Origin: Gammaproteobacteria bacterium
Lineage (GTDB): Bacteria; Pseudomonadota; Gammaproteobacteria; GRL18
DNA length: 11,455 nucleotides
Assembly: GCA_023144715.1 (NCBI GenBank)
Contig: JAGLFC010000019.1
Span: 1 to 11,455 of the forward strand
Reading direction: 5' to 3'
Within the stretch, counting starts at the first letter, position 1; the number at the start of each line of letters is the position of its first letter. A program made the translations under genes and the position numbers. Below, piece after piece: positions 1-7,481 of this stretch. The notes below the pieces were generated by a model that worked only from the letters and a program-made list of their open reading frames with translations, was not told where the DNA came from and searched no databases.

Positions 1-432
1 CCTATTCTTGATGCTTATGGTATTATGGGACAGGTGACACATCCTGGTATTCCTTCAAGTACTGCAATTTTAATTACCGATCCCTCTCATGCTATTCCAG
101 TACAGGTCAATAGAAACGGACTCAGAAGTGTTTTATATGGGATTGGTGAAGCCAGTTCTCTTGAATTACAAAATTTACCCAATAATGCAGATATTATTGT
201 TGGTGATAAATTAATCAGTTCGGGTCTAGGAGGACGTTTTCCCGAAGGCTATCCTGTGGCGGTCGTGACAAAAATCACTCGTGATCCTGGTCAACCTTTT
301 GCAAAAATTGTCGCTGAGGCATCTGCTCATCTTGAACAAAGTCGTGAAGTATTGCTCGTAGTAGACAAATTAATCAGTCAGAACCCATCCAATAAAACAC
401 TTAATAAAGATTCTTCCGATCATGAGTTATAA
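1..432 (+). CDS. mreC: Rod shape-determining protein MreC, 3' part (start lies before the window)
   Basis: The reading frame is open from base 1, so the first in-window ATG (25) is internal and 143 C-terminal residues are present. The visible part matches the periplasmic beta-barrel region of MreC: an LDAYGIMGQV stretch at the very start, then ITDPSHAIPVQVNRNGLRS, a GDKLISSGLGGRFPEGYPV segment typical of the second barrel, and a KIVAEASAHLEQSREVLLV end. In the family, MreC is a bitopic inner-membrane protein that scaffolds the Rod complex and activates PBP2-RodA. The last 11 nt overlap mreD, which implies translational coupling. The N-terminal membrane anchor and coiled coil are outside the window. 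mreB is expected just upstream, but that is inference. Confidence 0.95.
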   Translation, partial: PILDAYGIMGQVTHPGIPSSTAILITDPSHAIPVQVNRNGLRSVLYGIGEASSLELQNLPNNADIIVGDKLISSGLGGRFPEGYPVAVVTKITRDPGQPFAKIVAEASAHLEQSREVLLVVDKLISQNPSNKTLNKDSSDHEL

Positions 433-913
433 GCCTGTTTATCATGGTGGTAGTGTTATTTGGGCAAGCTTTGCTGTCGCTTTTATCCTTGCTATTATTC
501 CCTTACCCGATATGCTATTAATTTATCGTCCTCAGTGGGTCACACTTATCTTAATTTATTGGTGTATGGCTCTGCCCCATCGTGTGGGCATTTTTACAGG
601 TTGGTTTGTGGGGTTTTTATTGGATATTCATCATAGCAATATTTTAGGTCAACACGCTATTACATTGGCCACAATTGCTTATTTATCGTATCGTTTGCAT
701 ATACGGATTCGTCTCTACCCTTTATTACAACAATCATTAATTATTCTAATATTAGTGAGTTTGTCACAAATGATATTTCTATGGATCAGTGGTATTATAG
801 ATCAGGCACCGGGTAGCTGGTCTTATTGGTTGCCTTCACTCACCAGTATGCTCGTCTGGCCTTGGGTCTTTTATTTAATGCGCATGATTCGCCGTGCTTA
901 TGGTGTTAATTAA
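422..913 (+). CDS. mreD: Rod shape-determining protein MreD
   Basis: A 163-residue, strongly hydrophobic integral membrane protein, the usual size for MreD, with about five or six membrane segments (roughly residues 11-28, 39-52, 56-69, 77-92, 102-125 and 138-153). Family hallmarks are visible: PLPDMLLIYRPQWV at 27-40, GWFVGFLLDI at 60-69 and ILGQHA at 74-79. MreD belongs to the MreBCD elongation complex in the inner membrane and balances MreC action on PBP2. The ATG at 422 lies inside the mreC 3' end. No good Shine-Dalgarno is seen, which fits coupling to mreC translation. The stop is 2 nt before mrdA. Confidence 0.95.
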   Translation: MSYKPVYHGGSVIWASFAVAFILAIIPLPDMLLIYRPQWVTLILIYWCMALPHRVGIFTGWFVGFLLDIHHSNILGQHAITLATIAYLSYRLHIRIRLYPLLQQSLIILILVSLSQMIFLWISGIIDQAPGSWSYWLPSLTSMLVWPWVFYLMRMIRRAYGVN

Positions 914-915
914 TT

Positions 916-2874
916 ATGGCTTATAAACAGCATCTTAAAGATCACTTTATTGAACAACGTATGTTTTATAATCGCAGTATTGTGGCGATTGTTTTTACTC
1001 TGATCCTTTTTCTTATATTGGCTTTTCGTCTATTTTTTTTGCAAATTATGCAATACGATTATTTTGCCACATTATCACAAAATAATCGTGTCTCTGTGCA
1101 ACCTATTCCACCTACTCGAGGGTTAATTTATGATCGCAATGGTATTATTCTTGCGGAAAATTTACCTTCTTATACCTTACAAATTACACCTGAACAAACC
1201 ACAGATATTGATGCACTCTTAAAAGATATTTCTGCTTTGGTTAATTTACGTGATATTGATATTAAAAAATTTAAAAAAGAAGTACAACGCAAACGAAGAT
1301 TTGAAGGTATTCCCTTACGCTTTCGTTTAAGTGATAAAGAAGTCGCGATTGTTTCTGTCAATTTACATCGTTTACCCGGTGTCGAAATCAAAGCTCAACT
1401 AACTCGCTATTATCCTTATGGTAAAGAAACTGCTCATATTGTAGGCTATGTCGGACGTATTAATGAACAAGAATTAAAATCCTTACCTGTGACCAATTAT
1501 CGTGGTACCAATCACACGGGTAAATTAGGTATTGAAAAATCGTATGAAGCCTTATTGCATGGTCAAGTTGGACATGAAAAAGTAGAAACCAATGTCCGCG
1601 GACGTATTTTGAGAGTGCTAGAACGTAGTAATCCTGTACCCGGTGATGATTTATACTTAAATATTGATATAAAATTACAACAAGTGGCAATCAAGGCATT
1701 TGAAAATAAACGTGGAGCATTGGTGGCAATTGATCCTGCTAACGGTCAAGTATTGGCCATGGTCAGTATGCCTGATTATGATGCTAATTTATTTGTCAAT
1801 GGTATTGATACTAAGAGTTATAATGAACTCAATACTTCATGGGAACGCCCTCTTTTCAATCGCACTGTGTTAGGGAGCTATCCACCCGGTTCCACCATGA
1901 AACCTTTTTATGCGTTAGCAGGATTAGAATTAAATGTCATTCAATTAGATCATTCTATTTTTTGCCCTGGTTATTATCAGCTTAAAGGCAAGGCACATAA
2001 ATACCGTGATTGGAAAAAATGGGGACATGGTAAAACGGATATTAAAAAATCCATTGTTCAATCCTGTGATGTGTTCTATTATGATCTGGCCGTACAAATG
2101 GGTATTGATAAAATGCACAAATATATGTCTTACTTTGGCTTTGGTCAATATACAGATATTGATATTGTGGGTGAACATAGCGGTCTTATGCCATCAAGAA
2201 AATGGAAAAAACGAGTCCGAAAACAAGTCTGGTTTCCGGGTGAAACCGTTATTGCAGGTATTGGTCAGGGTTATGTGCTTGTTACTCCTGTACAATTAGC
2301 ATTGGCTACGGCTACATTAGCCAATGGTGGACAACATTTCCAACCACAATTAGTCAGCTCTATTCAGCGTAAAGATGATGCCTTACCACGTCAAATACTC
2401 CCTCAATTAATACATAATATTAATATTACTCGACCTGAAAATTGGCTTAAAATTTATGAAAGCATGCAAGCCGTCATTCATAGCAGACGTGGTACGGCTA
2501 GGCGATTGAATAAACCTGATTTACGTTATAAAATTGCAGGTAAAACAGGTACAGCACAGGTATTTTCTGTGGCTCAGGATGCCAGTTATAATGAAGATGA
2601 GCTGGAAGAACGGCTCAAAGATCATGCTATTTTCATGTCATTTGCACCCGCCAATAATCCTAAAATTGCTATTGCAGTCATTATTGAAAATGGGGGGCAT
2701 GGGGGGGCGGTAGCAGCACCCATAGCAGGTCAGGTAATTGAAGCCTATCTCAGTCAATTCAGTGATGCACAATTACGCTCCTCTATACCACCTAAAACTA
2801 CTGTAAAAACAGGTCTACCTTCAGACATTAAAAAGCCTAGTTCTAATACGCATAAGGAACATTCTCATGGCTAG
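916..2874 (+). CDS. mrdA: Penicillin-binding protein 2, elongation-specific DD-transpeptidase
   Basis: A 652-residue class B PBP of about the usual PBP2 length. It has a short cytoplasmic N-terminus and one membrane anchor (about 21-45), followed by the pedestal start RGLIYDRNGIILAEN (68-82). The transpeptidase domain carries the SxxK nucleophile motif STMK (S326, K329), the SxD-type motif SCD (383-385) and KTG (543-545). It cross-links peptidoglycan made by RodA during lateral growth and is the target of mecillinam-type beta-lactams. It starts 2 nt after mreD without a clear ribosome site, so reinitiation is likely. It overlaps rodA by 8 nt. A G6-CAT-G7 tract codes for the conserved GGHGG loop near residue 593. 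The hydrophilic tail after about residue 620 looks variable. Confidence 0.97.
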   Translation: MAYKQHLKDHFIEQRMFYNRSIVAIVFTLILFLILAFRLFFLQIMQYDYFATLSQNNRVSVQPIPPTRGLIYDRNGIILAENLPSYTLQITPEQTTDIDALLKDISALVNLRDIDIKKFKKEVQRKRRFEGIPLRFRLSDKEVAIVSVNLHRLPGVEIKAQLTRYYPYGKETAHIVGYVGRINEQELKSLPVTNYRGTNHTGKLGIEKSYEALLHGQVGHEKVETNVRGRILRVLERSNPVPGDDLYLNIDIKLQQVAIKAFENKRGALVAIDPANGQVLAMVSMPDYDANLFVNGIDTKSYNELNTSWERPLFNRTVLGSYPPGSTMKPFYALAGLELNVIQLDHSIFCPGYYQLKGKAHKYRDWKKWGHGKTDIKKSIVQSCDVFYYDLAVQMGIDKMHKYMSYFGFGQYTDIDIVGEHSGLMPSRKWKKRVRKQVWFPGETVIAGIGQGYVLVTPVQLALATATLANGGQHFQPQLVSSIQRKDDALPRQILPQLIHNINITRPENWLKIYESMQAVIHSRRGTARRLNKPDLRYKIAGKTGTAQVFSVAQDASYNEDELEERLKDHAIFMSFAPANNPKIAIAVIIENGGHGGAVAAPIAGQVIEAYLSQFSDAQLRSSIPPKTTVKTGLPSDIKKPSSNTHKEHSHG

Positions 2875-3973
2875 TCAAGGTGCATCACCCAGTCTACTTT
2901 TTCGTTTACATATTGACGGCACATTATTAATATTTTTAATTCTTCTTATGATAATTGGGCAAGCTATTCTTTATAGTGCCAGTGGCGAAAGCGATGCTTT
3001 AATACAACGTCAAGCAATTCGTTTAGGAATTGCCTTTATTGTTATGCTGTTAATTGCACAAATATCCCCTGATACTATGTGCCGTTGGTCGCCTCTATTA
3101 TTTATTATAGGGACTATTATGCTCATTGCTGTCTTACTCGTCGGCACAAAAGTATTGGGAGCACAACGTTGGTTAAACCTTGGATTGTTTCGCTTCCAAC
3201 CTTCAGAAATGATGAAATTAGCCGTCCCTATGATGCTTGCAGCCTATTTATCAAAAAGGCATATACCACCTCGTAATAAACATTTATTTATTGCCTTAAT
3301 AATTTTATTGTTGCCTGTTGTACTTATTGCTAAACAACCTGACTTAGGCACTTCTCTACTAGTCAGTAGTGCAGGCTTATTCGTTATTTTTATGGCGGGG
3401 GTCTCTTGGCATATTATATTTGGTTTTATATTTGCGGGTATTGCCTTTACAATACCTATGTGGTTATTTTTAATGCGTGACTATCAACGCCAGCGAGTGC
3501 TGACCATGTTAAATCCTGACTCTGATCCATTAGGCAGTGGTTATCATATCATTCAATCAAAAATTGCAATTGGTTCAGGGGGTGATTTTGGTAAAGGCTG
3601 GCTTAATGGCACTCAATCTCATCTGGAATTTTTACCTGAACGTCATACTGATTTTATTTTTTCAGTCTTTGCTGAAGAATTTGGCTTTAGTGGCGTTTTA
3701 ATCTTACTGACCGTTTATTTACTGGTTATTTTTCGTGGAATTTATATTACCATGCAAGCCCAAGGTACATTTTCACGTTTACTCGGATCAAGTATTATAT
3801 TAACTTTTTTAATTTATATTTTTGTTAATATTGGTATGGTGAGTGGTATTTTACCTGTCGTAGGTGTGCCTTTGCCTATGGTCAGTTATGGTGGCACCTC
3901 TATCGTGACTCTTATGGCTGGATTTGGTATTTTAATGTCTATCCACACACATCGAAAATTACTAGCACATTAG
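2867..3973 (+). CDS. mrdB: RodA, SEDS-family peptidoglycan glycosyltransferase
   Basis: A 368-residue multi-pass membrane protein, nearly the length of E. coli RodA (370), with about ten hydrophobic segments. SEDS landmarks are present: RFQPSEMMKLAV with E114, AKQPDLGTS with D159, LPERHTDFIFS with D262 (the position of the catalytic Asp known in E. coli RodA), and the C-terminal signature from NIGMVSGILPVVGVPLP to SYGGTS (321-344). It polymerises lipid II into glycan strands together with PBP2. The start at 2867 is supported by an AAGGA Shine-Dalgarno 8 nt upstream (2854-2858), inside the end of mrdA. The 8-nt overlap keeps the two partners tightly co-expressed. Confidence 0.97.
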   Translation: MASQGASPSLLFRLHIDGTLLIFLILLMIIGQAILYSASGESDALIQRQAIRLGIAFIVMLLIAQISPDTMCRWSPLLFIIGTIMLIAVLLVGTKVLGAQRWLNLGLFRFQPSEMMKLAVPMMLAAYLSKRHIPPRNKHLFIALIILLLPVVLIAKQPDLGTSLLVSSAGLFVIFMAGVSWHIIFGFIFAGIAFTIPMWLFLMRDYQRQRVLTMLNPDSDPLGSGYHIIQSKIAIGSGGDFGKGWLNGTQSHLEFLPERHTDFIFSVFAEEFGFSGVLILLTVYLLVIFRGIYITMQAQGTFSRLLGSSIILTFLIYIFVNIGMVSGILPVVGVPLPMVSYGGTSIVTLMAGFGILMSIHTHRKLLAH

Positions 3974-3981
3974 GTGCTCAA

Positions 3982-3987
3982 AAGGAA
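3982..3987 (+). promoter_or_regulatory. Ribosome binding site deciding the mltB start
   Basis: AAGGAA lies 7 nt before the ATG at 3995. An upstream in-frame GTG at 3974 immediately follows the rodA stop and would place this site inside the coding region. The spacing favours ATG 3995, and the resulting N-terminus (MFISK...) is a normal signal peptide. Confidence 0.7.
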
Positions 3988-3994
3988 ATTTATT

Positions 3995-5011
3995 ATGTTT
4001 ATAAGTAAAGTGCTGACTCCTTCTCTGTTGAGTGTATTGTTTTGCTTTATGTGCAATCAAAAAATTTATGCTGCTACTTTAGAACACGATCCTCAAGTGC
4101 AACAATTTATTAATGAAATGGTCAGTGAACATTCATTTGAAAAAGATAATCTTGAACAACTTTTTGCTCACGTTAAAATTAAGCAAAAAATTCTGGAGGC
4201 CATCAGCCGACCTGCTGAAAAAAGTAAGGCATGGTTTGAATACCGTCAAATTTTTCTAACCGATAAGCGTATTAAAGGGGGTGTAAAATTCTGGCAAGAA
4301 AATATTGATATTATCAATTATGCTGAACAGGTGTATGGGGTTTCTCCTGAAATTATAGTGGCTATTATTGGTGTTGAAACTTATTATGGTCGTCGTCAAG
4401 GGACTTATCGAGTCATGGATGCCTTATCTACTTTGGCCTTTCGATACCCCAAACGCAGTCCATTTTTTCGCAGTGAATTAAAGCATTTTTTAGTGATGAG
4501 TCAAGAACAAAATTTTGATCCTTTATCAAAAACAGGATCGTATGCAGGTGCTATGGGTATGGGACAATTTATTCCCAGTAGTTTTCAAAATTATGCAATA
4601 GACTTTGATGGTGATGGTAAAAAAAATATTTGGACCAATAATGCTGATGCCATTGGCAGTGTTGCCAATTATTTTAAACGTCATGGTTGGAAAGAAGGAC
4701 AAGCGGTTACAGATAAACTTCAACTCAGTGACAATAATAATATTACAATGGATGATCGCTGTAAACGGAGCTGTAAACCCACATTGAGCGTAGAAGATTA
4801 TAAAAATAGAGGCATCAAAGGAAACACCTCGGTTGATGATAAAACAAACGCTATTTTACTTATCCTGAAACAAAAAAATAGTAAAGAATACTGGCTCGCC
4901 TATAATAATTTTTATGCTATTTCACGTTATAATCACAGCACACTTTATTCAATGGCGGTGTATCAACTCAGCCAAGAAATTAAACAAGCTTATCAAAGCA
5001 CTCACCCTTAA
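3995..5011 (+). CDS. mltB: Lytic murein transglycosylase B
   Basis: A 338-residue exported lytic transglycosylase of family GH103. It cuts the MurNAc-GlcNAc bond and leaves 1,6-anhydro-MurNAc ends. The catalytic Glu is E128 in IIGVETYYGRR, equivalent to the GVETRWGR region of E. coli MltB. Other family features are GAMGMGQFIPSSFQNYA (185-201), the EF-hand-like loop DFDGDGKKNIW (203-213) that binds calcium in Slt35, and GSVANYFKRHGW (221-232). The N-terminus is a signal peptide ending in KIYA (about 26/27). No usable lipobox is seen, because neither C17 nor C20 has a small residue before it, so this may be a soluble periplasmic form, unlike the E. coli lipoprotein. The gene follows rodA by 21 nt. 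Confidence 0.95.
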   Translation: MFISKVLTPSLLSVLFCFMCNQKIYAATLEHDPQVQQFINEMVSEHSFEKDNLEQLFAHVKIKQKILEAISRPAEKSKAWFEYRQIFLTDKRIKGGVKFWQENIDIINYAEQVYGVSPEIIVAIIGVETYYGRRQGTYRVMDALSTLAFRYPKRSPFFRSELKHFLVMSQEQNFDPLSKTGSYAGAMGMGQFIPSSFQNYAIDFDGDGKKNIWTNNADAIGSVANYFKRHGWKEGQAVTDKLQLSDNNNITMDDRCKRSCKPTLSVEDYKNRGIKGNTSVDDKTNAILLILKQKNSKEYWLAYNNFYAISRYNHSTLYSMAVYQLSQEIKQAYQSTHP

Positions 5012-5040
5012 CTCAACTCTATAAACAATTAAAATATTTT

Positions 5041-5895
5041 ATGAATACATCTGCGATTAAAACAATAACGACATTTATACTGATGACACCATTGGTCTTA
5101 ATGTTGTTTTCTTGTACTGAAAAAAATATTCAATCAATACCTGAACCTAAAGCTACACCTATTATTATAAACACTCAGGATGGTCCACCTGATCAATTTG
5201 TGGATGTCACAACAATACCCAATGCTGTACCTAAAACAACAGCATACAGTCGCTATGGTAATCCCAAATCATACACAGTATTCGGTAAACGCTATTATGT
5301 GATGCCCTCAAGCCATCAGTATAAAGAAAAAGGAATTGCTTCTTGGTATGGTACTAAATTTCATGGACAACGAACATCCAGTGGTGATGCTTATGATATG
5401 CATGGTATGACAGCTGCTCATAAAACACTGCCTTTACCCACCTACGTTAAAGTGACTCATTTAGAAAATAACCGACAGGTCATTCTTAAAGTCAATGATC
5501 GGGGGCCTTTTCATGAAAATCGTATTATTGATTTATCACATACTGCCGCTGTTAAATTAGGGGTTAAAGCAACAGGAACAGGACCTGTTGAAGTAGAAGC
5601 GATTAATCTTATTCCAGAAGCCTCTGATACCAATAAAATACTTCATAAAGCCAATATAATACCTGTGTATTTACAATTAGGAGTCTTTAGTCATTTTGAC
5701 AATGCTCAAAAGTTCAGCCGTCATATTAATTCATTACTTACAGTACATCAGAACCACATCAGCAGAAAACTTAAAAATGGTCAACAACAATATTATGTAC
5801 GTATTGGACCACTGAACAATACTGAACAGATTAATGAAGTTGCCTATGCTTTACAACAAAAAGGTATTACACAGCACTATATTGTCGTTGATTAA
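5041..5895 (+). CDS. rlpA: RlpA-type septal lipoprotein / endolytic transglycosylase
   Basis: A 284-residue outer-membrane lipoprotein. The signal peptide ends in a lipobox LFSC with C25 as the lipidation site. The double-psi beta-barrel spans about 96-190, with GIASWYGTKFHGQRTSSG (98-115), YDMHGMTAAHKTLPLPTYVK (118-137) and VNDRGPF (151-157). H127 and D153 occupy the positions important for catalysis in the Pseudomonas enzyme. D116 sits where I recall that enzyme having Glu. A C-terminal SPOR domain (about 207-284: YLQLGVFSHFDNAQKF and YYVRIGP) binds denuded glycan at division sites. In P. aeruginosa RlpA cleaves such naked strands. The gene starts 29 nt after mltB. No convincing Shine-Dalgarno precedes the ATG. 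Confidence 0.95.
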   Translation: MNTSAIKTITTFILMTPLVLMLFSCTEKNIQSIPEPKATPIIINTQDGPPDQFVDVTTIPNAVPKTTAYSRYGNPKSYTVFGKRYYVMPSSHQYKEKGIASWYGTKFHGQRTSSGDAYDMHGMTAAHKTLPLPTYVKVTHLENNRQVILKVNDRGPFHENRIIDLSHTAAVKLGVKATGTGPVEVEAINLIPEASDTNKILHKANIIPVYLQLGVFSHFDNAQKFSRHINSLLTVHQNHISRKLKNGQQQYYVRIGPLNNTEQINEVAYALQQKGITQHYIVVD

Positions 5896-5923
5896 CATAA
5901 GTCTGTAATTCACTCATTTTATA

Positions 5924-5953
5924 CTGAGTAAAAAGCCATAACTTTGTTATAAT
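5924..5953 (+). promoter_or_regulatory. Likely sigma-70 promoter for dacA (extended -10)
   Basis: In the 97-nt gap before dacA, a perfect TATAAT (5948-5953) is preceded by TG plus one base (5945-5947), giving an extended -10. A weak -35 (CTGAGT, 5924-5929) lies 18 nt upstream. Transcription would begin near 5960, leaving a leader of about 33 nt. This would let dacA-ybeD-argH be expressed partly apart from the upstream mre-mrd genes. Confidence 0.6.
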
Positions 5954-5992
5954 GTTCACTATTTATACTTACTTTTATTGAGTTGTAACACT

Positions 5993-7138
5993 ATGAAAAC
6001 CACTTTACATACATTTTTTATCTTTAGTATCTGTCTTTTTTTTATTAATACTCTTTATGCTGCCCCAAAAGTTATTCCAGCAGCCCCTAAAATTCTCGCT
6101 AAATCTTATATATTAATCGATTATGATAGCGGCAAAATTATTGCGCATAATAATGCTGATATGCCTGTTGCACCTGCAAGTATTACCAAAGTAATGACTG
6201 CTTATGTAGTTTTTTCTGAGCTTGAAGAAGGTAATATTAGCCTTAAAGATATGGTCACCGTCAGTAAAAAAGCTTGGAAAACACCCGGTTCCAGAATGTT
6301 TATTAACGTTAATACCAGTGTCTCGATTGAAGATTTATTACAAGGCATGATCATTCAATCAGGCAATGATGCGAGTGTCGCTTTGGCTGAACATATTGCG
6401 GGTGGTGAAGATACCTTCGCCGCTTTAATGAACCAACATGCTCAAGATTTGGGAATGACTAATACTCATTTTATGAATAGCACAGGTTTACCTAATTCTA
6501 ACCATAAAACCAGTGCGCGTGATTTAGCAATATTAGCCAAAGCCTTAATTAAACACTTTCCTCAATATTATAAATGGTATTCAACTAAAGAATTTACTTA
6601 TAATGACATCAAACAACCCAATAGAAACCAGTTACTCTGGCGAGATAAAAGTGTTGATGGTATGAAAACAGGCTATACTGATGATGCTGGTTATTGTTTA
6701 CTTTCTTCAGCTAAAAGAGAAGATATGCGGCTTATTTCTGTGGTATTAGGCACTGCAAGTACTCATGCTCGTGCTCAAGAATCACAAAAATTACTTAATT
6801 TTGGCTTTCGTTTTTATGAATCACATATTGTGTACCCTGCTCACAAAGTATTAAAAAACATTCGTGTTTATAAAGGTAGCGAAGAACAAGTATCAGTAGG
6901 CATTGCAAAAAATCTGACCATTCTTATTCCACGCGGTCAATATAAAAATCTCAAACCTTCTATCAATATTAATTCATCATTGATTGCTCCCATTACTAAA
7001 GGACAACCATTAGGTAAAGTTGAGATAAAACTTGATGATAAATTATTAAATAGCTCTCCACTGATTGCACTAAAAGCAGTTGATGAAGGCAGTCTTTGGC
7101 AACAAGCAAAAGACAGTGTTTTAATGATGATGGAATAA
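5993..7138 (+). CDS. dacA: D-alanyl-D-alanine carboxypeptidase (PBP5/6 type)
   Basis: A 381-residue low-molecular-weight PBP of the S11 family that removes the terminal D-Ala from pentapeptides in the periplasm. The signal peptide (MKTTLHTF to TLYA, cut near 23/24) precedes the active-site motifs SITK (S63, K66), SGN (123-125) and KTG (225-227). A PBP5-type C-terminal beta domain (about 280-360) and a terminal segment (about 365-381, SLWQQAKDSVLMMM) that could be the amphipathic membrane anchor follow. I chose ATG 5993. The in-frame TTG at 5978 would only add MSCNT ahead of the signal peptide. Its Shine-Dalgarno is weak, but it has its own likely promoter. ybeD follows after 4 nt. Confidence 0.96.
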   Translation: MKTTLHTFFIFSICLFFINTLYAAPKVIPAAPKILAKSYILIDYDSGKIIAHNNADMPVAPASITKVMTAYVVFSELEEGNISLKDMVTVSKKAWKTPGSRMFINVNTSVSIEDLLQGMIIQSGNDASVALAEHIAGGEDTFAALMNQHAQDLGMTNTHFMNSTGLPNSNHKTSARDLAILAKALIKHFPQYYKWYSTKEFTYNDIKQPNRNQLLWRDKSVDGMKTGYTDDAGYCLLSSAKREDMRLISVVLGTASTHARAQESQKLLNFGFRFYESHIVYPAHKVLKNIRVYKGSEEQVSVGIAKNLTILIPRGQYKNLKPSININSSLIAPITKGQPLGKVEIKLDDKLLNSSPLIALKAVDEGSLWQQAKDSVLMMME

Positions 7139-7142
7139 ATAT

Positions 7143-7454
7143 ATGACTGATAATAAGCCAATAAACTCAACAATAGACCCCTCGCACTCAGTGGATGAGG
7201 ATCAATTGATGACTTTTCCCTGTGACTTTTCCCTTAAAGTGATGGGAGAAAATACAGATAATTACCCAGCTTATGTATTATCAGTGTGTCAAGAGCATGT
7301 TACAGGCGTTGATGAAAGTGCTCTACATACTCGCCACAGTAGTAGCGGTAAATATATTGCCGTCACCGTAAAGTTAGTCGTGACTAGCCGTAAACAACTT
7401 GATGATTTGTATATTGAACTCAATAATCATAAACAAACAAAAATGGCTCTCTAA
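7143..7454 (+). CDS. ybeD: YbeD-like DUF493 family protein
   Basis: A 103-residue small cytoplasmic protein of the DUF493/YbeD family, which has an ACT-like fold and no settled function. Recognisable blocks are FPCDFSLKVMG (25-35), matching FPTPFTYKVMG of E. coli YbeD, SSSGKYIAVTVKL (66-78) and a LDDLYIELNNH helix near the end. The first 20 or so residues are a polar extension compared with E. coli. It starts 4 nt after dacA with a GGA 8 nt upstream, so it is co-transcribed with dacA, as in E. coli. In E. coli lipB comes next, whereas here it is argH. Confidence 0.88.
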   Translation: MTDNKPINSTIDPSHSVDEDQLMTFPCDFSLKVMGENTDNYPAYVLSVCQEHVTGVDESALHTRHSSSGKYIAVTVKLVVTSRKQLDDLYIELNNHKQTKMAL

Positions 7455-7465
7455 GAAATTGATAT

Positions 7466-7474
7466 AAAGGTGAT
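7466..7474 (+). promoter_or_regulatory. Ribosome binding site deciding the argH start
   Basis: AAAGGTGAT is an extended match to the anti-Shine-Dalgarno sequence and ends 7 nt before ATG 7482. An in-frame GTG at 7470 lies inside this site, so it is unlikely to be the true start. Confidence 0.75.
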
Positions 7475-7481
7475 AAGCACA

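Noticed and set aside
25..27. ATG at 25 as the true start of mreC
   Set aside because: The same frame is open to base 1 and encodes conserved MreC residues (LDAYGI) before it, so the gene simply starts outside the window.
1460..1690. - strand ORF inside mrdA, and similar antisense or out-of-frame ORFs elsewhere
   Set aside because: They lie wholly within well-identified genes and have no domain resemblance, so they are shadows of the real coding frames.
3892..3897. TGGCAC as the -24 element of a sigma-54 promoter inside rodA
   Set aside because: No TTGC-like -12 element follows at the right distance, and the bases encode the conserved SEDS signature.
5914..5936. TTTTATACTGAGTAAAA as a terminator after rlpA
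   Set aside because: Pairing is imperfect (needs a bulge), the stem is short and A+T-only, and no T-tract follows. It overlaps the dacA -35 region.
5978..5980. TTG at 5978 as the dacA start
   Set aside because: It lacks a ribosome site and only adds MSCNT before a complete signal peptide. ATG 5993 is sufficient.
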